A DNA stretch of 64,000 bases from Chryseobacterium gambrini (GTDB lineage: Bacteria > Bacteroidota > Bacteroidia > Flavobacteriales > Weeksellaceae), in the NCBI RefSeq assembly GCF_900156825.1, contig NZ_FTOV01000002.1, positions 434,001 through 498,000 of the forward strand, in the 5' to 3' direction. Shown here one piece after another: positions 16,202-25,006 of this stretch. The notes beneath the pieces were generated by a model that worked only from the letters and a program-made list of their open reading frames with translations, did not search any database and was not told the DNA's origin. The translations under genes were made by a program, and so were the position numbers. Every line of letters starts with the position of its first letter. Position 1 is the first letter of the stretch.

Positions 16202-19200
16202 TTAATGAGCCGGAGTTAAAAGTTCTGCCTCCAGTTTCTGTCTTTGAAGTCTTTTCTTTTTTCTGCTCGGCATTTTTTCGTGTAAATACTGGAAAATCAC
16301 AAACATCACAGGAATAATGAACACTCCGAATACAACTCCTGTTAACATTCCGCCCACAGTACTCATCCCGATCGAATGGTTACCTTTCGCAGAGGCTCCC
16401 TGAGTCCAAACTAACGGCAGCATCCCGATGATGAAGGCAAACGAGGTCATTAAGATCGGTCTCAAACGTAATCTCGAAGCCTGAAGTGCAGATTCCAGTA
16501 ATGATCTTCCTGCATTTCTTCTTTGGACGGCGAATTCTACGATCAGAATTGCGTTTTTCGCCAATAATCCGACCAGCATGATCAATCCGACCTGAACGTA
16601 AATGTTGTTATCAATTCCAGCCAGTCCCGTGAAGGCGAATACTCCGAAAATACCTGTAGGAATCGTTAAAATAACGGCAAACGGAAGAATGTAACTTTCG
16701 TACTGCGCTGCCAGTAAGAAATAGACAAACAAAATACTTAACATAAAGATAAAAGTAGTCTGTCCGCTTGTTTTAATCTCTTCACGGGTGATTCCTGTCC
16801 ATTCGTACCCATAACCTCTCGGAAGTGATTTCTGGGCTACTTCTTCCACTGCTTTAATCGCATCTCCGGTGCTGTAACCCGGCTTCGGTGTTCCGTTGAT
16901 TGTTACGGCATTGAAAAGGTTGTTTCTGGTCACCGTTTCAGGTCCGAAACTTCTTTTTAAAGTCACCAATGTTTTTACAGGAACCATTTCGCCGGATTTA
17001 TTTTTAACATAAATTCCCTCCAGAGAATTCGCATCGGTACGGTAAGGAATATCTGCCTGAGCCATTACTCTATAGTATTTTCCGAATCGGTTGAAATCTG
17101 AAACAAAGCTGCTTCCGTAATAGATCTGCATCGTCTGCATTAATTCTGTAATTGAAACGCCTAACTGATTGGCTTTATCATTATCCACCTCAATCGTGAA
17201 TTGCGGATTTCCTGCTGCATACGTTGTAAACGCGAAGGCAATTTCCGGACGTTTCATTAATTCTCCGATGAAAGCCTGAGTATTGGTTCCTAATTGTTCC
17301 AAAGAGCCGTTCGTTCTGTCCTGAAGCATAAATTCAAAACCGGAAACGTTACCAAATCCCTGAACGGTAGGGAAGTTGAAGAAGAATGCATTGGCATCTT
17401 TCACCTGCGAAACCTTCCCTGTTAATCCTGCTGCAATCTGATCGGGATCGCTGATTTCACCTCGCTGATCATGGTCTTTTAGTTTAATGAAACCTGCGGA
17501 ATACGGAGAAGCGTTGGCGTTACTGATGAAATTCAGACCGTCTGCAACCCAGAGATTTTTTTTCGCTTTTTCACCGTTGATGATTTTATCAATCTGCTCT
17601 GTTGCGTTATGTGTTCTATCCAATGAACTTCCCGGAGGAGTATTCACTGCATACAAAATGAAACCCTGATCTTCGGTAGGAATAAATCCTGACGGTGCTT
17701 TTTTAATTAAGAAAACACTTGCGGCAGTTAGTAAAACCAGTCCTCCGACGGCAACCCATTTGTTTTTAATTAAAAATTTAAGACTGTAAATATATTTCTT
17801 CGTTAAATTATTAAAGCTTGTATTGAAAGCATTGAAAAATCTCGCTCCGAAACCTGTTTTTTTCCCATGTTCACCGTGTTCTCCCTGAGGATCATTTAAT
17901 AATAGAGCACAAAGAGCCGGACTTAATGTTAAGGCATTCACCGCAGAAATCATAATGGCAATTGCCAGTGTAAAGGCAAACTGTCTGTAGAAAACTCCTG
18001 CAGGTCCCTGCATGAAACCAACCGGAATAAATACGGCACACATCACCAGAGTAATGGAAATAATCGCTCCGGAAATTTCACTCATCGAACTTGTGGTGGC
18101 TTGTTCCACAGGCATTCCGGTATGTTCCATTTTGGAGTGAATCGCTTCCACAACAACAATCGCATCATCCACTACAATACCAATGGCGAGTACCAAAGCA
18201 AACAAAGTCAGCATATTGATACTGAAACCAAATAACTGTAAGAAGAAGAAGGTACCGATAATCGCAACCGGAACGGCAATGGCAGGAATTAAAGTAGATC
18301 TGAAATCCTGAAGGAAAATATACACTACAATAAATACCAGGATAAATGCGATCACTAAAGTTTCAACAACCTGATGAATAGACGCGTCTAGGAAATCTTT
18401 AGAATTGTACATGATGATCGGTTCCACTCCTTTTGGAAGCGTTGTTTTGAACTGGTCTACCTGTTTTTCAATTTCCGTTAAGATCTCGTTGGCGTTGGAA
18501 CCGGCAGTCTGCATAATCGCAAATCCGGCTACCGGTTTCCCGTCCACTCTGTTAGCTGCTGTATAGGTATAAGATCCGAATTCTACTCTTGCCACATCTT
18601 TTAATCTTAAAAATGAACCGTCTGTATTGGCTTTAATAGCAATGTTTTCGTAGTCTTCGTTCTTGTTTAATTTCCCTTTATACTTTAAAATATATTCATA
18701 AGTTTCCTTGCTTCCCTGTCCCAAACGACCCGGAGCGGCTTCTAAATTGTGATCTTTCACCGCGTTCAGAACTTCCTGTGGCGAAAGTCCGTTTGCTGCT
18801 AATCTGTCCGGTTTCAGCCAAAGTCTCATGGAATAATCTCTCGTTCCGAAAACCTGCGCCTGCGCCACTCCGGGAATACGCTGAATCTGGGGAATGATAT
18901 TAATTTTCAGATAATTCTGTAAAAAAAGTTCGTCATATTGTTTAGGATCGTTACTGGATAATCCCATGAACATGATCATACTGTTTTGTACTTTCTGCGT
19001 AGAAACTCCGGCCTGAACAACTTCCTGCGGAAGCTGGCTCATTGCTTTCGATACTCGGTTCTGTACGTTTACTGCTGCGTTATCTGCATCAGAACCCTGC
19101 TTGAAGAAAACATTCAGCGTCATCGTACCGTCGTTACTGGAGTTGGAAGTCATGTACGTCATGTTTTCAACCCCATTCACTGCTTCTTCGATAGGCGTAG

Positions 19201-19384
19201 CTACAGAACGTGCAACAACCTCCGAATTTGCGCCCGGATAAAATGCCGTTACCTGAACACTCGGCGGAGCAATATCCGGAAAGAGGGCAATGGGTAAATT
19301 AAAGAGGGAGAGCGCCCCCAATAATAAAAGTATTATGGAGATCACGGTAGAGAGTACCGGTCTTTCTATAAATTGTTTTAACAT
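16202..19384 (-). CDS. RND multidrug efflux pump, HAE1/AcrB-type permease
   Basis: The 1060-residue inner-membrane pump extrudes hydrophobic or amphiphilic compounds using the proton gradient. The N-terminus FIERPVLSTVISIILLLLGALS and the first periplasmic loop ALFPDIAPPSVQVTAFYPGA are typical. TM4 carries the proton-relay pair in VLAIGIVVDDAIVVVEA (about residues 400-416). The second half shows GFIPTEDQGF, and the C-terminus contains NAILIVEFA and a basic tail. Twelve TM segments are expected from the duplicated layout. Substrates cannot be read from sequence. Confidence 0.96.
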   Translation of the reverse strand: MLKQFIERPVLSTVISIILLLLGALSLFNLPIALFPDIAPPSVQVTAFYPGANSEVVARSVATPIEEAVNGVENMTYMTSNSSNDGTMTLNVFFKQGSDADNAAVNVQNRVSKAMSQLPQEVVQAGVSTQKVQNSMIMFMGLSSNDPKQYDELFLQNYLKINIIPQIQRIPGVAQAQVFGTRDYSMRLWLKPDRLAANGLSPQEVLNAVKDHNLEAAPGRLGQGSKETYEYILKYKGKLNKNEDYENIAIKANTDGSFLRLKDVARVEFGSYTYTAANRVDGKPVAGFAIMQTAGSNANEILTEIEKQVDQFKTTLPKGVEPIIMYNSKDFLDASIHQVVETLVIAFILVFIVVYIFLQDFRSTLIPAIAVPVAIIGTFFFLQLFGFSINMLTLFALVLAIGIVVDDAIVVVEAIHSKMEHTGMPVEQATTSSMSEISGAIISITLVMCAVFIPVGFMQGPAGVFYRQFAFTLAIAIMISAVNALTLSPALCALLLNDPQGEHGEHGKKTGFGARFFNAFNTSFNNLTKKYIYSLKFLIKNKWVAVGGLVLLTAASVFLIKKAPSGFIPTEDQGFILYAVNTPPGSSLDRTHNATEQIDKIINGEKAKKNLWVADGLNFISNANASPYSAGFIKLKDHDQRGEISDPDQIAAGLTGKVSQVKDANAFFFNFPTVQGFGNVSGFEFMLQDRTNGSLEQLGTNTQAFIGELMKRPEIAFAFTTYAAGNPQFTIEVDNDKANQLGVSITELMQTMQIYYGSSFVSDFNRFGKYYRVMAQADIPYRTDANSLEGIYVKNKSGEMVPVKTLVTLKRSFGPETVTRNNLFNAVTINGTPKPGYSTGDAIKAVEEVAQKSLPRGYGYEWTGITREEIKTSGQTTFIFMLSILFVYFLLAAQYESYILPFAVILTIPTGIFGVFAFTGLAGIDNNIYVQVGLIMLVGLLAKNAILIVEFAVQRRNAGRSLLESALQASRLRLRPILMTSFAFIIGMLPLVWTQGASAKGNHSIGMSTVGGMLTGVVFGVFIIPVMFVIFQYLHEKMPSRKKKRLQRQKLEAELLTPAH

Positions 19385-19428
19385 AAGAAGTTTATTTTTT
19401 AATGTGGTTTAAACTTTTTAGCTTTAAA

Positions 19429-19571
19429 TTTTTAAACACTTAAGTAGCTTTTAGTTTATTTAAAAACTTTGCATGCAGTTCACTTTAGCTGAAAATCAAA
19501 GATTTTCAAAACCTTATATGTACTTATTAAGCGATTGCTTTTTAACTTACAATAACTTAAGTGTTTAAAAA
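19429..19571. repeat. 143-bp palindromic element in the pump-adaptor gap
   Basis: Perfect 17-bp terminal inverted repeats (19429-19445 and 19555-19571; core AAACACTTAAGT/ACTTAAGTGTTT). Central words (CACTTTAGCTG) resemble the centre of the 132-bp elements, so it may be a diverged relative. Confidence 0.7.
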
Positions 19572-19598
19572 CTTTTGTGGTTAAAGAAGTTTAAGCGG

Positions 19599-20759
19599 TT
19601 ATAATGGTTTTGCTTTCAGTAAGCTGTCGGATGAAATCGCTTTCGGCTTAATCGAAGCACCATCTTTTAACATTCCGATTCCGGTGAATACGATTTTTTC
19701 TCCCGGTTGTATTCCTTCGGAAATAAAATAATAGTTTTCAGTCTTTCCTGAAATTTTTACAGGTTTACCGGTTACTTTCTGGTCTTTGCCCACCACATAA
19801 ACATAGGTTTTATCCTGAATCTCAAACGTAGATTCCTGAGGAATAACTACCGCATTCGATATCAATTGAGGCATACGAACTCTGCCTGTATTTCCTGTTC
19901 TCAACGTTCCGTTGGTATTGGGGAAAACTGCACGAACGCTGATTGCTCCTGTAGATTTGTCGAACTGTCCGTCTACGATGCTCATTTTTCCTTTTTGTGG
20001 ATAAACACTGTTGTCGGCAATCACTAAATCCACCATCGGCATATTTTTCAGTTTTTCTTCTAAACTTGCGCCCTCATATTTATTCTGGAAAGCGATAAAA
20101 TCAAGTTCACTTAAAGAAAAGTAGGCGTAAATCTCGCTGATGTCTGATAGTAAAGTCAGCGGATTCGCATCTGTTCTGGAGATCAGACTTCCTTTTTTGT
20201 GAGGAATTCTTCCGATGTATCCGCTTACCGGAGCCGTGATGGTTGTAAATCCGATATTAATTTTTGCTCCTCCAACTGATGCTTTCGCCTGTGAAGCGGC
20301 GGCAACTGCAGCGGCGTAATTTGCTTTTGCCGTTCTCAATTGTACCTCAGAAACGACTTTTGCAGCAACCAAAGGCTCTAATCTGTCAACTTCCACTTTA
20401 GCTTTCTGGATATTGGCATTGGCAACCTGTAAATTGGCATTTGCCATATTCATCTGCTCTCCGTAAGCTCTTGAATCTATTTTAAATAATGGCTGTCCGG
20501 CTCTTACGTATGCGCCTTCTTCCACGTAGATTTTATCTAAATATCCGTCGACCTGAGATCTTATTTCCACGTTGTTTTTTCCTTCCAAAGCGGCAGGAAA
20601 TTCCTGATAGGTTGTTGCAGGAGATGTAATGACGGTATAAACGGGCAGTTCCGGAGCGGGTGGAGCAGCGTTGGCTCCTTCTGCAGCCTTTGTACAGTTT
20701 TGTAAAAGGATAATTCCTGAGAGAAGTACAATGAATCTTATTTTTCCAAATATTTTCAT
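19599..20759 (-). CDS. RND efflux periplasmic adaptor (membrane fusion protein)
   Basis: The 386-residue adaptor links the pump to the outer-membrane duct. It begins with a lipoprotein signal (LLSGIILLQNC, Cys22). The lipoyl half-motifs EIRSQVDGYLDKIYVEEGAYVRAGQPLF and GFTTITAPVSGYIGRIPHKKG flank an alpha-helical hairpin (about residues 100-170), followed by beta-barrel and membrane-proximal sections, as in AcrA. It is transcribed from a region with three TetR-type operators (20831-21099) and heads the structural part of the cluster. Confidence 0.94.
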   Translation of the reverse strand: MKIFGKIRFIVLLSGIILLQNCTKAAEGANAAPPAPELPVYTVITSPATTYQEFPAALEGKNNVEIRSQVDGYLDKIYVEEGAYVRAGQPLFKIDSRAYGEQMNMANANLQVANANIQKAKVEVDRLEPLVAAKVVSEVQLRTAKANYAAAVAAASQAKASVGGAKINIGFTTITAPVSGYIGRIPHKKGSLISRTDANPLTLLSDISEIYAYFSLSELDFIAFQNKYEGASLEEKLKNMPMVDLVIADNSVYPQKGKMSIVDGQFDKSTGAISVRAVFPNTNGTLRTGNTGRVRMPQLISNAVVIPQESTFEIQDKTYVYVVGKDQKVTGKPVKISGKTENYYFISEGIQPGEKIVFTGIGMLKDGASIKPKAISSDSLLKAKPL

Positions 20760-20830
20760 TTTGAGTTTAATTTTTAATGAAGTGTTAGATTAAGTAGTGA
20801 TGTTTTTAATTTGAATTCTGTTATTTTTTC

Positions 20831-20841
20831 TAACGGTGTTA
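20831..20841. promoter_or_regulatory. TetR-type operator, copy 1 (TAACGGTGTTA)
   Basis: Inverted repeat TAAC-GGT-GTTA upstream of the adaptor gene. It lies within a ~30-bp segment repeated almost exactly at 21088-21118. Confidence 0.7.
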
Positions 20842-20964
20842 ATTTTTAGTTCAAAAAAAATTATAGAATTCTTAATGTCGACTTTCAGATCGTTGTTTTC
20901 ATAGCTGAAATTTTTAATGTGGTTAGATATGACTTATATGAGGTGTGAAGTGTGTTACTTTTGC

Positions 20965-20975
20965 TAACGGTGTTA
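20965..20975. promoter_or_regulatory. TetR-type operator, copy 2 (TAACGGTGTTA)
   Basis: Identical 11-bp inverted repeat, 134 bp from copy 1, in the tetR-adaptor gap. Confidence 0.7.
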
Positions 20976-21088
20976 ATTGTTAAAGTAAAAAAAGATCAAT
21001 AATTAATTGTTTACATTCTGCATGATTGTTTTTTTAATTTTTAATTCGGTTTAAATGAATAATTTACATTAATGGATGTTAATATTCC

Positions 21089-21099
21089 TAACGGTGTTA
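21089..21099. promoter_or_regulatory. TetR-type operator, copy 3 (TAACGGTGTTA)
   Basis: Identical 11-bp inverted repeat, 20 bp after the tetR stop. The following sequence (TTTTTAGTTCAAAAAAA) also matches that after copy 1. Confidence 0.7.
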
Positions 21100-21118
21100 A
21101 TTTTTAGTTCAAAAAAAT

Positions 21119-21715
21119 TTATAAAGACTTAATGAAAGCAGAAACTGTTTCATCTAAAGTCGTTTTGTTCATGGTAGAAGGAATATCGTCATTACGCATC
21201 ATCATGATCGAAATCAAGCCATGAACTGCTGAAAATAAGGCGTGTGACATATGACAGGCGTTATCAGGATTGGATCCGTTTTTCTTAATAATCTCGTATG
21301 TACACTCGTAAAGCATATTCTGGAAAGAAGAAAATTCTTCCTTCATCATTCCTTTTCCGCTGCACTGCATTCCCAATCCGAACATTAGCTGATAATACTC
21401 TTTGTTTTTAAATGCAAACTTCCAGTAAGCATCCACAATAGCTTTAAGTTGTTCGTCCGGAGCTTCATATTCTCTCTGGGCTTTCAGTAATTCTATGTGT
21501 AAACAGTTGAAACCATTCAGCGAAATTTCGTACAAAATCGCTTCTTTGTTTTCAAAATAATCATAAACCACCGGTGCGCTGTATTCTATGGCATCAGCAA
21601 TTTTTCTCATGGAAAGGGATGCCCATCCTTCGGTTTTAGCCAAAGAAAACGCCGCATCCAGAATACTGGCGCGTATATTTTCTTTCTCTCTTTGCCGACG
21701 TTCGTGCAGACCCAT
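21119..21715 (-). CDS. TetR/AcrR family repressor of the efflux cluster
   Basis: The 198-residue protein has the TetR N-terminal helix-turn-helix (about residues 12-58: ASILDAAFSLAKTEGWASLSMRKIADAIEYSAPVVYDYFENKEAI, in pieces) and an alpha-helical ligand-binding C-terminal domain. It is adjacent to and codirectional with the adaptor-pump-duct genes. The operator TAACAGTGTTA sits between its own -7 box and its start codon, and three more copies lie in front of the adaptor gene. Autoregulation plus repression of the pump, relieved by a pump substrate, is the likely scheme; the ligand is unknown. Confidence 0.93.
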   Translation of the reverse strand: MGLHERRQREKENIRASILDAAFSLAKTEGWASLSMRKIADAIEYSAPVVYDYFENKEAILYEISLNGFNCLHIELLKAQREYEAPDEQLKAIVDAYWKFAFKNKEYYQLMFGLGMQCSGKGMMKEEFSSFQNMLYECTYEIIKKNGSNPDNACHMSHALFSAVHGLISIMMMRNDDIPSTMNKTTLDETVSAFIKSL

Positions 21716-21728
21716 GATTTTTAATTAC

Positions 21729-21739
21729 TAACAGTGTTA
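21729..21739. promoter_or_regulatory. TetR-type operator, copy 4 (TAACAGTGTTA), over the tetR transcription start
   Basis: Same TAAC-NNN-GTTA inverted repeat with a different centre. It lies 1 bp downstream of the tetR -7 box, in the position expected for autorepression. Confidence 0.72.
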
Positions 21740-21740
21740 G

Positions 21741-21748
21741 CAAAACTA
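21741..21748 (-). promoter_or_regulatory. -7 promoter element of tetR
   Basis: TAGTTTTG on the minus strand fits TAnnTTTG, with a TTG about 21 bp upstream. The operator overlaps the predicted transcript start. Confidence 0.6.
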
Positions 21749-21825
21749 CAAACTTTTGAGGATATCTTCCAAACAAATTTTACGCTTTAACTTTTAAAGT
21801 AAGATTTTGAAGATGTCTGTACATT

Positions 21826-21964
21826 GGCTGGATGCCGGAAGGATGTGAGCTGGAGGTTATTTCTAGATAATATTTGTTTAATTATTGTAAAAATTAATAT
21901 AGTTTATAGTCCCATTCAATCGATGGTAATTTCTGAGACTTCCATCTTCTCGCATCCATCCTCC
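21826..21964. repeat. Degenerate GA/TC-rich palindromic repeat
   Basis: The left part (GCTGGATGCCGGAAGGATG) and right part (CTTCCATCTTCTCGCATCC) are imperfect inverted repeats of the same word type as 13114-13205. It fills most of the tetR-redoxin gap. Confidence 0.45.
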
Positions 21965-21989
21965 ATACTATAATAATCAAGAAATTCTA

Positions 21990-21997
21990 TATCTTTG
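21990..21997 (+). promoter_or_regulatory. -7 promoter element of the redoxin gene
   Basis: TATCTTTG, an exact TAnnTTTG match, 18 bp before the ATG. Confidence 0.65.
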
Positions 21998-22015
21998 TAA
22001 CCAAATAAAAAAGTT

Positions 22016-22570
22016 ATGAATACTCCCTCAAATATGATCGAACTGGGTACAAAAGCTCCTTTTTTTGAGCTTCCGAACCCGTCAAAAAGTAACGAAATTC
22101 AGTCTTTGGATGATCTGAAAGGCGAAAAAGGAACTTTGGTGATCTTTATGTGCAACCACTGTCCGTTTGTTCTTCATGTCATTGATAAATTAACCGAACT
22201 GTATGAAGATTACAACGAAAGAGGAATTGAATTTATCGCCATCAACTCGAATGATGTGGAAAAATATCCCGCAGATTCTCCTGAAAAGATGATTGAATTC
22301 CAGATTGAAAGAAAGTTTGATTTCCCTTATTTATACGACGAAAGTCAGGCAATCGCAAAAGCGTATGATGCAGCTTGCACACCGGATTTCTTTTTCTTTG
22401 ATGAAAAACTGGATCTGATCTACAGAGGACAGATGGATGATTCCAGACCGGGAAATCACAAAGAAGTAACAGGAGAAGATCTGATTATTGCTTTCGAAAA
22501 TCTTTTGTTGGGAGAACCTCAGGAAGAAATTCAGAAACCGAGCATGGGATGCAATATCAAGTGGAAGTAA
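22016..22570 (+). CDS. Thioredoxin-fold (AhpC/TSA-like) redoxin
   Basis: The 184-residue cytoplasmic protein has a thioredoxin-like fold. LVIFMCNHCPFV holds a CxxC pair (Cys46, Cys49), followed by IEFIAINSNDVEKYPADSPEKM and a conserved AKAYDAACTPDFFFFDEKLDL segment, then RGQMDDSRPGN. This pattern defines a widespread redoxin subfamily of unknown substrate, probably a thiol reductase or peroxidase. No signal peptide. It has its own promoter and terminator, so it is a single-gene unit. Confidence 0.9.
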   Translation: MNTPSNMIELGTKAPFFELPNPSKSNEIQSLDDLKGEKGTLVIFMCNHCPFVLHVIDKLTELYEDYNERGIEFIAINSNDVEKYPADSPEKMIEFQIERKFDFPYLYDESQAIAKAYDAACTPDFFFFDEKLDLIYRGQMDDSRPGNHKEVTGEDLIIAFENLLLGEPQEEIQKPSMGCNIKWK

Positions 22571-22627
22571 TTTTTGGCTGATAATAATAGCGGGCTGTCA
22601 GTTGATGGCTTTGCAATTCAAATACAT

Positions 22628-22656
22628 AAAGCTGTTCTTTTTGAACAGCTTTTTTT
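22628..22656 (+). terminator. Intrinsic terminator of the redoxin gene
   Basis: Ten-bp stem AAAGCTGTTC/GAACAGCTTT with a T-only loop and a T run. Confidence 0.85.
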
Positions 22657-22703
22657 GTTTTGTAATGATTTATAAATGAGTTAATTAATTTTAGTTAGAA
22701 AAG

Positions 22704-22736
22704 TTATCCACAATTTTATCCACAGAGTTATCCACA
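22704..22736 (+). promoter_or_regulatory. Three tandem perfect DnaA boxes at 12-bp spacing
   Basis: TTATCCACA occurs at 22704-22712, 22716-22724 and 22728-22736, all in the same orientation with 3-bp spacers, next to a very AT-rich stretch (22657-22703). Perfect boxes in phase are typical of DnaA-binding loci: an origin, a titration site, or a DnaA-regulated promoter. Confidence 0.75.
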
Positions 22737-22746
22737 ATTTATTTTG

Positions 22747-23652
22747 CTAAAAACTGGCTTTCACTTTTACTTTTTCTTCAACTTTTAAATCTACATTCAC
22801 CCTGTTCTGTGCAAAATTTTTCATGAATTCGGAAGGGGTCTTTCCTGTATATTTTTTAAACATTCTGTTGAAATACGTTACGTTATTAAAACCACAGCTA
22901 TAGCTGCATTCTGAAATACTTTTATCCTGTGCCATCAGTAAACAGGCTTTATTGATTCGGTACCGGTTCACAAATTCGGTGAAAGTGATCTGAGTTGCTT
23001 TTTTGAAAAAATTACAAAATGCAGGTAAAGTAAGATTGGCAAGTTTGGCGACGTCCTCAATGTCAATTTCTTTATCATAATGATGTTCCACGTAGGTGAA
23101 AATATTTTCCAGTCTTGTTTTGTTTTTGGAAATAATCGTGTAAGGCATGATTTCCTTATTCAGAAGTTCGTAATCATCACATTTTGAAAGCTCAAAAAGA
23201 ATTTCCAGCAATAAAAGATATCTTTTGTAGCCTTCAGATTTCAACATCAGCTTTAGTTTCGGAAGCATATTGATATGAACCTCATCATGAAAATGAATTC
23301 CGTATTTTGACAGTTCCAGAAGATTTTTGATTGATCTGGCTTCAACTTCCTGCTGTGGAAACTGCAGGATTTCTTCCTTAAACTGTAAAACAATTTCTTC
23401 ATGCGGATCGATAGAATTCAGTCCAAAACCGGAGTGGGGGATATTGGAACCAATTAACACAAGATCTCCGTTCGTATAATTGCTTTTGTGATAACCAACA
23501 TGCCTTGTTCCGCTCCCGGAAACTATACAGACGAGCTCAATTTCGGGATGATAATGGTATTCCCATTTAAATTCCGAGATGGGAGAATTGTTGTGAATGG
23601 TGCGAAAAGAGCTCTTTTCATCGGGGACAACACGTTCAAAAGTGACTTTCAT
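22747..23652 (-). CDS. AraC family transcriptional regulator
   Basis: The 301-residue protein has an N-terminal cupin-type sensor domain (WEYHYHPEIELVCIVSGSGTRHVG near residues 30-55, then GDLVLIGSNIPHSG) and a C-terminal double helix-turn-helix (about 185-285) with LANLTLPAFCNFFKKATQ and the AraC signature CSYSCGFNNVTYFNRMFKKYTGKTPSEF (in two pieces). It is divergent from the MFS-trehalase-receptor genes (123-bp gap) and probably activates them in response to a sugar. Its end abuts the DnaA-box cluster. Confidence 0.92.
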   Translation of the reverse strand: MKVTFERVVPDEKSSFRTIHNNSPISEFKWEYHYHPEIELVCIVSGSGTRHVGYHKSNYTNGDLVLIGSNIPHSGFGLNSIDPHEEIVLQFKEEILQFPQQEVEARSIKNLLELSKYGIHFHDEVHINMLPKLKLMLKSEGYKRYLLLLEILFELSKCDDYELLNKEIMPYTIISKNKTRLENIFTYVEHHYDKEIDIEDVAKLANLTLPAFCNFFKKATQITFTEFVNRYRINKACLLMAQDKSISECSYSCGFNNVTYFNRMFKKYTGKTPSEFMKNFAQNRVNVDLKVEEKVKVKASF

Positions 23653-23775
23653 TTAGTTAATCATATTTTGAAGCCTAAAATAATAATTATATTAATATAG
23701 TTCAAATATTCATTTATGATGTTAAATTAATGTTAAGGCAAATGAATATATCTTAGCCCACAAGAAATTATATGA

Positions 23776-25005
23776 ATGAAAAATTTCAATATTAAGGCAG
23801 TTTTATTTTTAAATTATTTTGTTTTCGCGATTCTTCTGAATTCAGTGGGAACAGTAATTTTACAGATGCAGCAAAATTTCGGGATCTCCAAATCTTCAGC
23901 AAGTGTTCTGGAGGGTTTTAAAGATCTGCCGATTGCGATCTGCTCATTCATTCTGGCTTCGTTCTTACCCAAAATAGGAATCAAAAGATCGATGCTGATC
24001 GCTTTGCTTTTGGTAAGCTGTATGTGTTTTGTAATGCCTTTTGCCAACGAATTCTGGTTTTTCAAATTGCTGTTTACCATCGTCGGGGTTTCTTTTGCGT
24101 TAATTAAAATTTCCGTTTTCACTTCCATTGGTTTGGTAACGGATTCAGATAAAGAGCATTCAAGTTTTATGGGTTATCTGGAAGGTTTTTTTATGATCGG
24201 CGTATTAATGGGAAATGTTTTATTCAGCTTATTCATAGACGACCACAATCCGAGATCGACCCATTGGCTGAATGTATATTGGGTTTTAGGAGGACTTTCG
24301 GCTCTGTCTTTTCTGTTCCTGTTTTTTACCAGATTAAATGAAAACGAAGCGAAAAGTGAAAAAACAGATTTGCTGGGAGATCTGAAAAACAGCGTGAGTT
24401 TATTCAGCTATAAAAAAGTCCTGTTCTTTTTACTGTGTGCTTTCCTTTTTGTTTTGGTAGAGCAGAGTTTCCAGACCTGGACGCCGACTTTTTACAAGGA
24501 AATTTTAAAAGTTCCGACTTCCATGAGTATTCAGGCGGGAGCCGTTTTGGCGGGAGCTTTCGCACTGGGGAGATTTCTTTCGGGTTTTTTCTCTAAAAAA
24601 TTCAGTTGGATTTACGTGGTTTCTTTTTGTGTGGTAGGTTTTGCCATAAGTATTTTATTGGTTCTACCTTTAACTCACAATATTAGCATTGATGCGGGAA
24701 CGACCTGGTTAAATGCTCCTTTGGTTGTTTACTTATTTCCTTTGATGGGCGGTTTATTGGCTCCGATTTATCCAAGTATCAACTCGGTGATTTTAGCATC
24801 TATTCCCAAATATTTACACAGCGCAATGTCGGGTTTAATTGTGGTTTTCTCTGCAATCGGAGGAACCATCGGATCGATTATTACAGGTTTTGTGTTTCAG
24901 GAACTCAGCGGACAGCAGGCATTTTACCTTTCATTAATACCGCTTTCACTGTTGATTGTTTCAGCAGTTATTATGAACAAATTAAAAATAAATCCTAAAA
25001 AATAA
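23776..25005 (+). CDS. MFS sugar transporter (probable trehalose carrier)
   Basis: The 409-residue integral membrane protein has 12 predicted hydrophobic segments and a major-facilitator layout (N-half FLNYFVFAILLNSVGTVIL, loop with PKIGIKRSML, C-half with GAFALGRFLSGFFSKKF). The stop is separated from the trehalase ATG by a single base, so the two are translationally coupled. That context makes uptake of trehalose or a related disaccharide the best inference; the substrate is not visible in the sequence. Confidence 0.9.
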   Translation: MKNFNIKAVLFLNYFVFAILLNSVGTVILQMQQNFGISKSSASVLEGFKDLPIAICSFILASFLPKIGIKRSMLIALLLVSCMCFVMPFANEFWFFKLLFTIVGVSFALIKISVFTSIGLVTDSDKEHSSFMGYLEGFFMIGVLMGNVLFSLFIDDHNPRSTHWLNVYWVLGGLSALSFLFLFFTRLNENEAKSEKTDLLGDLKNSVSLFSYKKVLFFLLCAFLFVLVEQSFQTWTPTFYKEILKVPTSMSIQAGAVLAGAFALGRFLSGFFSKKFSWIYVVSFCVVGFAISILLVLPLTHNISIDAGTTWLNAPLVVYLFPLMGGLLAPIYPSINSVILASIPKYLHSAMSGLIVVFSAIGGTIGSIITGFVFQELSGQQAFYLSLIPLSLLIVSAVIMNKLKINPKK

Positions 25006-25006
25006 A

